NCBI GenBank assembly: GCA_023957155.1
Contig: JAMLHK010000002.1
Coordinates: 124,001-188,000, forward strand
From: Chitinophagaceae bacterium
GTDB lineage: Bacteria; Bacteroidota; Bacteroidia; Chitinophagales; Chitinophagaceae
Direction of reading: 5' to 3'
Length of the DNA stretch: 64,000 bases
The position numbers and the translations under genes are program-made. Below, piece after piece: positions 52,072 to 61,141 of the stretch. Positions within the stretch are counted from its first letter, which is position 1; every line of letters begins with the position of its first letter. The notes under the pieces were generated by a model. The model had not been told where the DNA came from, made no database searches, and saw only the letters and a program-made list of their open reading frames with translations.

Positions 52072-53298
52072 CTATGTCGTTTTATAAAAGCGATCCAATA
52101 AATGATAAAACTCGAATACCTGCCGGTCGTTGACGGCAGGTGCTTCCTGAATAACGTGTATATAGTCCCTTATTTGCTGAATGGTATCCATACTGCATCC
52201 CGATTTTTGTGAAAGACGGGAGATGAAATGATCGTCCATATTACCTGAAGGTATATTAAACCGGCGATAAACGTGTTCCGTAAAATGAACACTCATTTTC
52301 TGACAAAGGTTCTTATTGTCTTTTTTCTGAAAATATAAGCGTCCAATGGTTTTTATGAAGTCTAATGATTCATTTCCCGGCGAGGTGATAACCGGTATCA
52401 TGCGCTGGTTTCTTTTTATACCGAGTAAAATGTAAACGATTAGTCCTGCGATTGCCGTAAGGAAAGCCATCCGAAAAGCCGGCTGATCCATGAGCACCCG
52501 AAGCGGGGAGAGGTTATATTCCCTGCTCTGTTGAGGTTTTTTGAGATAATACTCATCCCATATCACCGATGTAGCCTCTGTATTTAAAGCCGAAAGCAAC
52601 TGGTTGTAATAACCTATATTCTGCTTATGGAGCAGGAAATAGTTACTGAAGGCGAGTGGAGCGGTGTGAATGAAAAAGCTGCCTTCCCCGGCACGCAACC
52701 GGATAAAAGAAGGTTTGCCTTGTTCTGATGTACCCAGCAGGTAGGTGGTGGATGAGTCGAACCGGTTGAACCATGAATTGTATTTTCTTCCCGGGTAGGC
52801 ATACGTATCCCGTTCTTTAGAAAACGGGGGATGTATGAGCTCAAGGCTGAGCGTATCAAATGCAGCAAAATCATCGAACAGCGGGAACCCCGCATCTGCA
52901 TAACTTAAATCCAGGTTAAAAAAGCGCTGCGCATCATTACTTAAATCGTATGCTGAGATCAGCACATCATTACCCATGCTTACAAAATGGAACAGGTTGG
53001 CCAGTTCGTCATCAGTTGCATTAAATTCTTTACAAATAATGATCATCACCCGGCTGCGGGGATCATATTCGGCTACGGTCTTCTCCCAATAGCCCGATTC
53101 TTTTTTATTAGTGAAGAGCTTTGCCCTGGGAAAGAGGTAATGAAGGTTTTCATAAGCAATAAAAGTACCATAAGGGATCTTATCTTTTTTGTTAAGGGTA
53201 ATCCGGTGATCAAAATTCCTGTTGCTTCCCCCTGTTAACAGGGAGAATAACAACAGGAGCAGGAGACCGCCCAGCAGGTATGGTAATATTTTTTTCAC
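52072..53298 (-). CDS. DUF4350 domain membrane protein, GTG start
   Basis: 408 residues from the GTG at 53298, which overlaps the upstream TGA (GTGA). The frame runs 30 codons further to an ATG at 53388, but that part lies inside the DUF4129 gene and has no signal. The product starts with V(M)KKILPYLLGGLLLLLLFSLL, a signal anchor. A Rossmann-like DUF4350 domain follows (IPYGTFIAYENLHYLFP, VMIIICKEFNATDDELANL). A second membrane helix lies near 320-340 and a helical cytoplasmic tail closes it. It is a standard but uncharacterised member of the MoxR cluster. Confidence 0.87.
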   Translation of the reverse strand: MKKILPYLLGGLLLLLLFSLLTGGSNRNFDHRITLNKKDKIPYGTFIAYENLHYLFPRAKLFTNKKESGYWEKTVAEYDPRSRVMIIICKEFNATDDELANLFHFVSMGNDVLISAYDLSNDAQRFFNLDLSYADAGFPLFDDFAAFDTLSLELIHPPFSKERDTYAYPGRKYNSWFNRFDSSTTYLLGTSEQGKPSFIRLRAGEGSFFIHTAPLAFSNYFLLHKQNIGYYNQLLSALNTEATSVIWDEYYLKKPQQSREYNLSPLRVLMDQPAFRMAFLTAIAGLIVYILLGIKRNQRMIPVITSPGNESLDFIKTIGRLYFQKKDNKNLCQKMSVHFTEHVYRRFNIPSGNMDDHFISRLSQKSGCSMDTIQQIRDYIHVIQEAPAVNDRQVFEFYHLLDRFYKTT

Positions 53299-54164
53299 GC
53301 GGGTAGTCCTGATTTTTGATAAAGCAAAGAGAACATCTCCCGGATGCTTTCGTATTGTTCCCTGCTTACCGGCAGGTTTCCATACCATGTATATTCATAG
53401 CTTCGCATAACCTGGAAAAAATCGCGGTAATAGGGTTGTGTATACAAGCTGGCAAGATATTCGTTGTTGGTGGTGCTGGCAGAATAGCTGATCAGGTTGT
53501 GCAGGGAAAAGATTTTTAATAAATGCAGGTAAGAAAAACGGATGGCAAGCCGATAGTTTCCTTCTGCTGCAGCCTGGTTAGATGCCGCCTGAAGATTAAC
53601 CGTAAATATATTTTCCACTTCTATTTCCTCCTGCTGTGCCGGGAGGCTGGTATCCTTACGGCGGCTGAAGAGGCTCATTTTATTTTGCAGGAGAAACCAG
53701 ACGATAGTAACAAAAAACAGGATAAGAACGAATATCCAGATCAACCGGATGAACACGGGAGATTGGAGCAGGCTCAACAGGTTATACCATATCTTATCCC
53801 GGAATGAAAGCTGGTTCGTGTTCTTCTTTTGAACCTGCTTTTCTTCATTGGCATACCAGAATGATTTATCACTTTGCTGATCTTGTATAGCTCCATTGGG
53901 AACATACAAATTACGGATAACGGAAGAATCATAGAGAGACGAAGGATTTGCTTTTTGGGAAAAAAGCAGCGTATCCTGGTCCATATCTTCATCTTCTTTG
54001 TACAGCAGATCGTTTGCTAAGCTGTCTGTTGTATCCGCGATGGGAGGGGCTATATCAGGCAACAGGGTACTGTCGTTCGGTTCACGTGCAAAGCAGGCGG
54101 CAGGGGTTAGCAAAGCCATAGCAATGGAAACCAGCAGGTAAAAAATAATAAGATGTCGGGTCAC
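53295..54164 (-). CDS. DUF4129 domain membrane protein
   Basis: 289 residues: signal peptide (MTRHLIIFYLLVSIAMALLTPAACFA), a polar extracytoplasmic region rich in Asp, one membrane helix (about 150-172, SPVFIRLIWIFVLILFF), and a cytoplasmic C-terminal part with AEGNYRLAIRFSYLHLLKIFSLHNLISYSASTTNNEYL. The last part is the DUF4129 signature. It overlaps spoIIM by 4 bases and DUF4350 by 4 bases. The function is unknown; its partner genes suggest a membrane complex with the MoxR ATPase. Confidence 0.88.
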   Translation of the reverse strand: MTRHLIIFYLLVSIAMALLTPAACFAREPNDSTLLPDIAPPIADTTDSLANDLLYKEDEDMDQDTLLFSQKANPSSLYDSSVIRNLYVPNGAIQDQQSDKSFWYANEEKQVQKKNTNQLSFRDKIWYNLLSLLQSPVFIRLIWIFVLILFFVTIVWFLLQNKMSLFSRRKDTSLPAQQEEIEVENIFTVNLQAASNQAAAEGNYRLAIRFSYLHLLKIFSLHNLISYSASTTNNEYLASLYTQPYYRDFFQVMRSYEYTWYGNLPVSREQYESIREMFSLLYQKSGLPA

Positions 54165-55120
54165 ATTATTTCCTTTTTTTCAGTTTGCCGATGCTGCCGT
54201 ACCGGGTAAATAATATAATACCAGGTAATATACGCTGCGGAAAGCAGCAGGATCGTGCTGCTTAGCCACCAGGGCATTGTGTAGTACCGGGTAATAAATC
54301 CTTCAAAAAAAGCAGCTACGATAAAGACCGGGATAAGACTGGCTAATATGATAGCGCCCTCTTTTGCTCCGTGCATAAATGCTGCTGATCTTTTTCCCGT
54401 ACCCGGAAACAGCCAGCTCTTACCCAGTACAATACCGGCGGCCCCCGCTATTATTATAGCAGATATTTCGAGGGTGCCATGAATGAAAACCGTTAATACG
54501 GAGTGCATGCCCAGACCTTTTGCAAAGAACATTTGTTCAAAGGCCCCCAGCCGGATGCCTTCTGTAAGCAGGGAGCTGAGGAGCGGGATGCAAAGCAGAA
54601 GCCCCTGGGCAAAATAACCGAATGCCACAAAAAGGTTGTTGATCATAATTCCCATCCACATCAGAAAGGCGCCACCTTCAGCGTATACACCGAAAGGTTT
54701 CCCGTTCTCAATATTTTCTTCTGTCATATTTACATAGCTGTCGCCCAGCATTTCACGAACAAAAGTTTCATCATGTTGTGCCGAGTAAAAACCGGTGATA
54801 AAGAAAGAGATAAAAAATACCGCACAAAATAATAATACACCATGATGTTTCCGGACGGTAAGGGGGACGGTAAACGTCCAGAATTCTTTAATTCTGCTGT
54901 GTTCTTCTTTCCTGTTCTGATAGATGTTCATATAGGCCTTTGACGCCCTTGCATTCAGATAACGGGTTATTTTGCTGTGAGGATAAAAAGTTTTTGCGTA
55001 GGAGAGGTCATCTACCAGTTGTGTAAATTCTGATGCGGTTTCATCGGCATCCTCAATGGGCGTATGCTGATCTTTAAGCCATCTGTCTTTGTTTCTCTTT
55101 ATGAATAAGGCCTCGCGCAA
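54161..55120 (-). CDS. SpoIIM-like (DUF95) membrane protein, TTG start
   Basis: 319 residues. The start codon is TTG at 55120: MREALFIKRNKDRW is the conserved N-terminus of Bacteroidota homologues, and no ATG or GTG lies close by. After a cytoplasmic helical domain, five or so membrane helices follow (from about residue 98). They include the SpoIIM signature GTLEISAIIIAGAAGIVLG near residues 217-236. The family is named for a sporulation protein, but here it belongs to the MoxR/DUF58 cluster of a non-sporulating lineage. It is the first gene of this operon, divergent from the RDD gene. Confidence 0.9.
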   Translation of the reverse strand: MREALFIKRNKDRWLKDQHTPIEDADETASEFTQLVDDLSYAKTFYPHSKITRYLNARASKAYMNIYQNRKEEHSRIKEFWTFTVPLTVRKHHGVLLFCAVFFISFFITGFYSAQHDETFVREMLGDSYVNMTEENIENGKPFGVYAEGGAFLMWMGIMINNLFVAFGYFAQGLLLCIPLLSSLLTEGIRLGAFEQMFFAKGLGMHSVLTVFIHGTLEISAIIIAGAAGIVLGKSWLFPGTGKRSAAFMHGAKEGAIILASLIPVFIVAAFFEGFITRYYTMPWWLSSTILLLSAAYITWYYIIYPVRQHRQTEKKEIM

Positions 55121-55201
55121 CGTGAATTAAATTTGCTCCAATTTAAATAAATACTTAACATCGTTTAAGAACTGCTCCAAAAATTTATTATTGTATACGG
55201 T

Positions 55202-56002
55202 ATGGGGAAGATTTTAATTTCTACCGGCTTTAATATTGACCTTGAATTTGAAATCGCGCCTTTTCACACCCGGATGATTGCGTGGATCATTGACCTTATG
55301 CTACAGGTGTTCTATATTATGATAGTCTATCGGGTATATGGTGCGGCGGCAGGCATATATGCCGGCAACATTTCGGGATACGATATGTGGGCGTTGCAGC
55401 TCATTATCCTGCTCCCGGTGTTTACCTATCATTTTTTCTGTGAGCTGTTTTGGAACGGGCAGAGTGTCGGTAAGAAATTGTTAGGGATAAGGGTGGTTAA
55501 TGATAATGGAGGTAAAGCCTCACCGGGTCAGTATATGATCCGGTGGCTACTTCGCTCTTCCGATCTTTCTATCCCTGTTATTATTATAGCTGTTGTTTTT
55601 GGATGGTTTGGGGCATTAAAGGCTTTATTAATTACCGGGCTGATGTTTATTACCGATCTGCTTTTAGTAGCCCTGAATAAGAAATCAAAGCGGCTGGGAG
55701 ATCTCGCTGCCGGAACCTTGCTTATTAAAGCCAATCCCAAAGGGAATCTGGAGGATACCATCTTCATGGATATGAATGAAGCGTATGTTCCCGTCTTTAA
55801 CCAGGTAATGCGCCTGAGCGACCGGGATGTAAATATTATTAAAAGTATCCTGGATACCAGCCGGAAAACGGGGCAGAAGCAGATGGTAGAAAATACTTCA
55901 GACCGGGTTAAAAAGGCATTAGGCATTGAAACCGCCATGCCTGCATCCGAGTTCCTGGAAACGCTGCTTATGGATTATAATTTTCTGGCAACAAAGGAAT
56001 AG
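55202..56002 (+). CDS. RDD-family membrane protein
   Basis: 266 residues. The RDD domain spans about 10-165 with FHTRMIAWIIDLMLQVFYIMIVY (the R and D residues that name the family), FWNGQSVGKKLLGIRVVND and DLLLVALNKKSKRLGDLAAGTLLI. Three or four membrane helices are visible. The C-terminal 95 residues are soluble and helical. It is divergent from the SpoIIM/MoxR operon and regularly occurs with it in Bacteroidota. No function is known; some RDD proteins act in ion transport. Confidence 0.9.
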   Translation: MGKILISTGFNIDLEFEIAPFHTRMIAWIIDLMLQVFYIMIVYRVYGAAAGIYAGNISGYDMWALQLIILLPVFTYHFFCELFWNGQSVGKKLLGIRVVNDNGGKASPGQYMIRWLLRSSDLSIPVIIIAVVFGWFGALKALLITGLMFITDLLLVALNKKSKRLGDLAAGTLLIKANPKGNLEDTIFMDMNEAYVPVFNQVMRLSDRDVNIIKSILDTSRKTGQKQMVENTSDRVKKALGIETAMPASEFLETLLMDYNFLATKE

Positions 56003-56051
56003 CCATGATCGTAACGGGTATTCTATTTTATCTGCACCGCCTGTGCTTTCA

Positions 56052-56408
56052 TCATGGTGCTTTATTGAACATTAAGTAGGACGTCAGCTTGCTGATTTTC
56101 CCGTTTGTAAAATGGAAAACATCACAAAAAACGGCATCCAGCTTATTTCCGTCTTTCATTTTTGCTTTTACTGCTCCTTCGGCAATTACAATGTTCCCTT
56201 CTTCTACAAGCCGGGTTACTTTGATGTCAGGATGTCCATCGGCATTTGGGTTTTCAATTTCTTTATCAAATGCTGCTTTGCCATAATGAAGGTAAAAGCC
56301 GGGCATTTCCCAGATTACATCGTCCGTTAAGCAGGATAATATCTTTTCGTGGTTGGTTGAACGGAATCCGTCCATATATGTTTCCACGATTTGCTTTTGT
56401 CTGCTCAT
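56052..56408 (-). CDS. SnoaL-like / NTF2-like protein
   Basis: 118 residues with the cone-shaped NTF2/SnoaL fold pattern: helical start KQIVETYMDGFRSTNHEKILSCLTDDVIWEMPG, then YLHYGKAAFDKEI, and beta strands VIAEGAVKAKMKDG and FCDVFHFTNGKISKLTSYL. Such proteins may be isomerases, lyases or ligand binders. No function can be given. It is a single gene with an AT-rich 219-base gap upstream. Confidence 0.85.
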   Translation of the reverse strand: MSRQKQIVETYMDGFRSTNHEKILSCLTDDVIWEMPGFYLHYGKAAFDKEIENPNADGHPDIKVTRLVEEGNIVIAEGAVKAKMKDGNKLDAVFCDVFHFTNGKISKLTSYLMFNKAP

Positions 56409-56627
56409 TGCGTTATTATTTAAAATTTTTTTATAATAATATATACGGTCAGACCAATGACAAGCGGGAATTAGTTATACTGGTAAGGCTCTTTGTTATA
56501 TGCCATTTGTCTTATATTATTTAATACTCGTTTCATATATATTTTCCAGGTTAAAGATTTTGCGGCATAAACTTTTTTTTCCGAACCCACCTGTTGGAGT
56601 TGGATTAAAAGTGCAGGCGAAAAATGA

Positions 56628-58052
56628 TTACTCTTTTGTTGTATCTACTTCCCAGTCGTCTGTTCTGAATGGATTTACCGGCAGACCTTCTTTACTGAAA
56701 ATATTTGCTATTGCCGTATTGCTGAAAGCAAAGCGGACGGCCACCGGGTTTTTGATTTGCTTATGGGTAAGCACCACATGATCACCTTCTATCTTTACTT
56801 CAGCAGGTAAAAAATTTTTATCCTCACCGGCAATAAAAAATTCAGTGGCTTTTTTCTTATCTCCTTTTAAGATCAATCCATTGGGTGCATTATCGAAGTA
56901 TACGGTAGCCTTATTTTTATTGATGACCATGTTTTTATACATGGGACTTTTGTAAGCCAATCCGACCTTATTATAGGTTTCAGCCAGGGCCCATGCGGCA
57001 AGTCTTGCGCCCACATCTTTCTTATTTTGAGGATGAACGTCTTTTATATTATCCACCAGGTCGGTTATAACCACCATGCCTGTATTGGGATGAGTGAGGG
57101 TTTGTGTTTGAGCCTCCCTTAATAAAGCACCCATATGCTTATTGCCGTAGGCAAAGGGTGCGATCTGCACATAATAGAAAGGAAAATTCGTATTCCAGTC
57201 CTTACGCCAGCTGTCAATAAGCGAAGTCATTAGTTTTTTATATGTAGAAGCCGTTCCGGTGTTGCTCTCGCCCTGGTACCAGATGGTTCCGGCGATATGA
57301 AAGGGCGTGATAGGAGCAATCATGGCATTATACGCCCTGCCGGGAAGATGAGGCCACCAGTTTGTTGCCCCGATTTTTTCCGCTGCCGATTTCAATTCGG
57401 GATCTTTTTCTACGACATCTTCCGGCGCCCAGACTTCTGCTGCTGTTCCGCCCCAACTGGTATTAATGAGCCCTATGGGTACATTGAGCTGTTGTTGTAA
57501 TTGCTTGCCAAAATAGTATGCTACGGCGCTGAACCCCTTTAATGTTTCTGCATTGCATTCCGTCCATGTAGACGCACAATCTTCCTGCGGATCAAGCGCT
57601 GTGGTTTTGGGGATGTGAAAGAAACGGAGATTTGTATTGGCACTGTTCGGTAATTCCTCTTTTACCTGAGTCAGCCCGTTCAGACTACTCCACTCCATAT
57701 TCGACTGGCCGGAACAAACCCATACTTCGCCTATCATTACATTTTCAAGCACTATGCGGTTACTCCCTTTAATAGTGATGGTATAAGGTCCTCCCGCAGC
57801 AGGCGTTTTGATCTTTATATTCCATTTGGCATCACCCGAACCCGTTGTGGAATCGGTGATTGCATTCCAAGAAGTAGTGATATAAATTTTTTCAGCGGGA
57901 GCAGACCATCCCCAAAGGGTTACCGTTGACTGTTGCTGTAATACCATATTGCTGGAGAGAACTGACGGCAGGCGTACTCTGGCAAAAACGCCGGGATTAA
58001 GAATCATACAAGTCAGACCGGTCAGAAGAAGGGAGATGATTTTTTTATTCAT
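56628..58052 (-). CDS. Sialate O-acetylesterase (SGNH type), secreted
   Basis: 474 residues with a signal peptide (MNKKIISLLLTGLTCMILNPGVFA). After an N-terminal Ig-like region (SVLSSNMVLQQQSTVTLWGW), the SGNH hydrolase core starts with GEVWVCSGQSNMEWSS holding the catalytic Ser, then INTSWGGTAAEVWAPE and IWYQGESNTGTA. A His in VHPQNKKDVGARLAAW closes the triad. It removes O-acetyl groups from sialic acid or plant/host glycans. It is divergent from the DinB gene, with a near-consensus -33/-7 promoter at 58100-58070. Confidence 0.92.
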   Translation of the reverse strand: MNKKIISLLLTGLTCMILNPGVFARVRLPSVLSSNMVLQQQSTVTLWGWSAPAEKIYITTSWNAITDSTTGSGDAKWNIKIKTPAAGGPYTITIKGSNRIVLENVMIGEVWVCSGQSNMEWSSLNGLTQVKEELPNSANTNLRFFHIPKTTALDPQEDCASTWTECNAETLKGFSAVAYYFGKQLQQQLNVPIGLINTSWGGTAAEVWAPEDVVEKDPELKSAAEKIGATNWWPHLPGRAYNAMIAPITPFHIAGTIWYQGESNTGTASTYKKLMTSLIDSWRKDWNTNFPFYYVQIAPFAYGNKHMGALLREAQTQTLTHPNTGMVVITDLVDNIKDVHPQNKKDVGARLAAWALAETYNKVGLAYKSPMYKNMVINKNKATVYFDNAPNGLILKGDKKKATEFFIAGEDKNFLPAEVKIEGDHVVLTHKQIKNPVAVRFAFSNTAIANIFSKEGLPVNPFRTDDWEVDTTKE

Positions 58053-58069
58053 GAAATAATTTTATGCCC

Positions 58070-58100
58070 AAAAGGTAGTAAAGAAAAAAAGTTTCACAAA
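58070..58100 (-). promoter_or_regulatory. Promoter of the sialate O-acetylesterase gene
   Basis: On the minus strand TTTG (58100-58097), exactly 19 bases, then TACCTTTT (58077-58070), one base off TAnnTTTG, 17 bases before the ATG. Confidence 0.6.
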
Positions 58101-58108
58101 ATCAATTG

Positions 58109-58116
58109 TACCTTTG
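58109..58116 (+). promoter_or_regulatory. -7 promoter box before the DinB-family gene
   Basis: TACCTTTG matches TAnnTTTG exactly, 16 bases before the ATG at 58133. It overlaps the longer open frame from 58106, and so supports the shorter start. Confidence 0.55.
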
Positions 58117-58132
58117 CCAAAATTTTTTTGAA

Positions 58133-58627
58133 ATGGCATTGCACACGGCATTTGTAAATGAGCTCCGTCACGAAGCGGCTAATACCCGTAAGATATTAGA
58201 AAGGATACCTGAAGATCAGTGGAACTGGAAGCCGCACGATAAGAGCTCAACCTTAGGTAAGCTGGCTTGTCATATTGCCGAATTACCCCGATGGGCAGAT
58301 CAGATCGTATCCAAATCGGAATTTGATATAGTGAAGGATCATTTTGACCGGGTTTCGGTTACTTCAAAAAGTGAATTGATAGCAACTTTTGATGCAATAA
58401 TAAAGCAGACTACGGCAATCTTAGAAAACACAAAAGATGAAGAGTTCAGTTCAGGCTGGACTTTTAAAAGGGGAGGTGTTACGGCTTTTGAATTACCCCG
58501 TACGCTGGCTATCCGTAATATGGTGTTGAATCATATTGTTCATCACCGGGGACAACTATCGGTTTACCTTCGCCTGCTCAATGTGCCGGTACCAGGGATG
58601 TACGGACCTTCTGCAGATGAGAAATAA
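58133..58627 (+). CDS. DinB-family protein (putative metal-dependent hydrolase fold)
   Basis: 164 residues from the ATG at 58133 (MALHTAFVNELRHEAANTRKIL). The frame opens 9 codons earlier, but across the -7 box. The four-helix DinB/YfiT bundle shows its three metal-site histidines: KLACHIAEL, and MVLNHIVHHRGQL (the HxxxHRGQ motif). DinB-like proteins include thiol transferases and uncharacterised hydrolases. No substrate can be named. It is a single gene, divergent from the esterase. Confidence 0.9.
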   Translation: MALHTAFVNELRHEAANTRKILERIPEDQWNWKPHDKSSTLGKLACHIAELPRWADQIVSKSEFDIVKDHFDRVSVTSKSELIATFDAIIKQTTAILENTKDEEFSSGWTFKRGGVTAFELPRTLAIRNMVLNHIVHHRGQLSVYLRLLNVPVPGMYGPSADEK

Positions 58628-58692
58628 ATTTGCCGCTTATGAACGGTAGCAGATCAGTATTTCAAATGAGGACTATATCTTGATTATACCGG

Positions 58693-59331
58693 TTATTCCT
58701 CTTTTTTGTATCGGAACTGGTTCCCTTTCAGCAGGGGATGCTGCCCGGTAAGCACGTTGTCTTTTAAAACCAGCGTAAAATTATCGAAGAATACTTCCCG
58801 GATCCATTTTTCAAATGCAAATTCAAAGCTGTTTTGTATTTTATTCGTTACGATATAGGTAAACGGATGGTCCGGGAAAAGAGGTGAAAATACCTGGATG
58901 GAGTCTACTACATTTTTGGGAAATTGTACCCTGCCGTCATCTCCCGTAAATAGTTTCTGTCTTCCTCTTGCCGTGTATAAAATACATTCGATATTGCGGA
59001 TTAATCCCGGGTTGTCGTCTGTAAATTGTATCGTCACAAAATTATCATTGACCCTCCTTGCCGATAAAAGCTTGAAGTCTCTTGCAGGTTTTGTACGGCT
59101 GTTAAAAACGATCGTGTTTTTTCCGGGGGTCCAGCTTCCCGAGCCATAACGATCCAGTCCGGAGTAGGTGAAGAAGAAGCTAAAAGTATAATTAGGCTTT
59201 AGCCTGAAGCCGCTGGTCGTTTCTTTTACTCCTTCAAGAAAATAGCTTCCTGAAACATCGCCGGACTCCTGGGCAAACAGTGACAGGTTAAAAAATACGA
59301 AATGGATGAATACCAGGATTATTTTTTTCAT
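58693..59331 (-). CDS. Secreted protein of unknown function
   Basis: 212 residues with a signal peptide (MKKIILVFIHFVFFNLSLFAQ). The mature part is mostly beta: VSGSYFLEGVKETTSGFRLKPNYTFSFFFTYSGLDRYGSGSWTPG, in parts, looks like a lipocalin/DUF-type opening seen in Bacteroidota secreted proteins. I do not recognise the family. It lies 29 bases downstream of the NIPSNAP gene on the same strand, so they may be co-transcribed. Confidence 0.75.
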   Translation of the reverse strand: MKKIILVFIHFVFFNLSLFAQESGDVSGSYFLEGVKETTSGFRLKPNYTFSFFFTYSGLDRYGSGSWTPGKNTIVFNSRTKPARDFKLLSARRVNDNFVTIQFTDDNPGLIRNIECILYTARGRQKLFTGDDGRVQFPKNVVDSIQVFSPLFPDHPFTYIVTNKIQNSFEFAFEKWIREVFFDNFTLVLKDNVLTGQHPLLKGNQFRYKKEE

Positions 59332-59360
59332 GGCTTGAAGACCTCGTTGTTTTATTCGGG

Positions 59361-60164
59361 TTAAAAATCAGAATATGGTGTAGCACGGGTTAATATCTGC
59401 TCGTTTTTGATCACATTATTCTGGTATTCCGGCTTTGCCGAAAGTACTTTCCATTCCGGATCTGCCCTGAAGGTTTGCCAGTGGGCTTCCCGGTCGGCCA
59501 GGTTTTCAAAGCTGGTCATATACATCAGGTTGGGCATACGGCTTCCGGCAATCACTTCTCCATAAAAGATGGCATTGAAGTTAAGCCTTTTGAAAAGAGG
59601 GATTTCACCTCCTTCATTAAACATGTGAACCTTATTCCAATATAATTTTTCTGTAGGACTTTCATAGCTGCGCAGCTCATATATCCTGTCTTTTTTGTCA
59701 GATTGTAAAGCAGGCAGGTTAGCGTGGGGAGCAAATGTAAAGGCACGTAAGATAATGGATTCTATCCGGGTATAGGGAGCGGTATGATATGGAGCATCGC
59801 TGTATGATCCGGAGGATTTGATGTAACCGGCATCCTGTTGCAGCTGCTGCGGCAGGGTAAGCAACTGGTCTAATGACGAGAGCGGTGTAAGTACATATAT
59901 TCTTTTGTCTGTGGCGGTATCGTTTCCTAAGGGCTTAAAAACGCCGATATGCTTAATGCCTGACCTGTGCATGGCCGGTATAAAGGATTCGGATAAATAC
60001 CTGTCGAGTATTTCTTCCTGGGCAGTTGTATTGAAATGATATAGCTTTATTTCATAAAATTCACGGTTCATATTTTTAGATTGGGCGTTTATCTGATTAA
60101 AAAAGATAATACCTGAAACAACGATCCCCAGAAAGCGATTTCTTTTTAAAACCATACGGGTCAT
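59361..60164 (-). CDS. NIPSNAP-family protein, secreted
   Basis: 267 residues with a signal peptide (MTRMVLKRNRFLGIVVSGIIFFNQINAQ). Two NIPSNAP-like ferredoxin-fold units follow: YEIKLYHFNTTAQEEILDRYLSESFIPAMHRSG (about 37-140) and YELRSYESPTEKLYWNKVHMFNEGGEIPLFKRL (about 155-265), the latter with the conserved W-x-x-F-x-x-D-P-E-W. This duplicated layout is common in Bacteroidota. The role is unknown. Confidence 0.88.
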   Translation of the reverse strand: MTRMVLKRNRFLGIVVSGIIFFNQINAQSKNMNREFYEIKLYHFNTTAQEEILDRYLSESFIPAMHRSGIKHIGVFKPLGNDTATDKRIYVLTPLSSLDQLLTLPQQLQQDAGYIKSSGSYSDAPYHTAPYTRIESIILRAFTFAPHANLPALQSDKKDRIYELRSYESPTEKLYWNKVHMFNEGGEIPLFKRLNFNAIFYGEVIAGSRMPNLMYMTSFENLADREAHWQTFRADPEWKVLSAKPEYQNNVIKNEQILTRATPYSDF

Positions 60165-60326
60165 TTTTTCAAAAGTAAATGAAATTTACCGGAGAAAACA
60201 TTTGGATCGCCTGATAGAGACGCTGCTTTTCAAAGCGTCTGCCCAACAAAACGGTTTTCGGGTAAATCTTTCTTATCCGGTTTGATGAATAAATGTCCCG
60301 AACGGGTTAAGATTACGGCTTATCTT

Positions 60327-60334
60327 TACCTTTG
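60327..60334 (+). promoter_or_regulatory. -7 promoter box before yajQ
   Basis: TACCTTTG, an exact TAnnTTTG match, 19 bases before the yajQ ATG. No clear -33 element. Confidence 0.5.
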
Positions 60335-60353
60335 TACCTGAAAATTTATTGTT

Positions 60354-60845
60354 ATGCCCTCATTTGATATGGTAAGCAAAGTTGATGCGCAGCTATTGGA
60401 TAATGCTGTGAATGTAACGAAAAAAGAGATCACGAATCGTTTTGATTTTAAGAATGCCCACGTGGTGATTGATCTTAATAAGAAGGAATTTAAGCTAAAT
60501 GTTGAAACGGATGATGAAATGAAAATGCGCCAGTTGATAGATGTATTGATCAACCGGGCACACAAGCAGGGTATTGCGCCGGAGGCTTTTGACTTGTCGA
60601 AGGAAGGAGCTCAAAGTGGTAAGGTCTGGAAGAAGGAAGTATCGGTAAGGAACGGATTGAAGCAGGACGATGCCAAAAAGATCGTTAAGCTGATTAAGGA
60701 TACGGGTTTAAAAGTACAGGCTGCTATTAATGATGACCTGGTACGCGTGACGGCCAAGAAAATTGATGATTTGCAAGCCGTAGTCCAGGCTTCGAAATCC
60801 TGGGAACTGGGGATACCGCTTCAGTATGAAAATATGAGGTCATGA
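60354..60845 (+). CDS. yajQ: YajQ-family nucleotide-binding protein
   Basis: 163 residues, the full length of YajQ. It begins MPSFDMVSKVDAQLLDNAVNVTKKEI, and contains RFDFKNAHVVIDL, KEGAQSGKVWKKEVSVRNGLKQDDAKKIVKLIKD and VQAAINDDLVRVTAKKIDDLQ. Members have two ferredoxin-like domains and bind nucleic acids; some bind cyclic di-GMP and act as regulators. The ligand here is not known. A single gene with its own promoter box and a likely terminator. Confidence 0.94.
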   Translation: MPSFDMVSKVDAQLLDNAVNVTKKEITNRFDFKNAHVVIDLNKKEFKLNVETDDEMKMRQLIDVLINRAHKQGIAPEAFDLSKEGAQSGKVWKKEVSVRNGLKQDDAKKIVKLIKDTGLKVQAAINDDLVRVTAKKIDDLQAVVQASKSWELGIPLQYENMRS

Positions 60846-60876
60846 TGGTATTGATGTGGGGTACCCCAATGTGGTA

Positions 60877-60909
60877 AACCTGATGGGTTATTAACCAGGT
60901 TTTCTTTTC
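60877..60909 (+). terminator. Probable terminator of yajQ
   Basis: AACCT and AGGTT form the outer stem, with GGTT/AACC nested inside, followed by TTCTTTTCC. The stem is interrupted by a small bulge, so it is a moderate candidate. Confidence 0.5.
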
Positions 60910-61116
60910 CATGTGGAATACCTTGTAGAAAACCTGCATATATTGTAGAAATCGGTGTATAAAATGGTGGATATCCTGTGTATATCGGGTAGCATTACAG
61001 TGTTGCAAACCTCCTATAGCATATTCCAAATTTTTGTTGGTTAGTGGAAAGCAACCTACTGGTCAGGCAGGGACAGGCAGTCTTCCTTTTAGCGCTAAAC
61101 CCTCCGCTTTTTCTTT

Positions 61117-61141
61117 GCTACTTTTTGCGGAAAAAAGTAGC
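61117..61141. repeat. Strong hairpin, probably a dispersed repeat
   Basis: GCTACTTTTT and AAAAAGTAGC pair perfectly (10 bases) around the loop GCGGA. The surrounding CCTCCGCTTTTTCTTT and GCGCAAAAAGCC sequence looks like a multicopy intergenic element I associate with Chitinophagaceae-type genomes. Only one copy is in this window. Confidence 0.6.
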
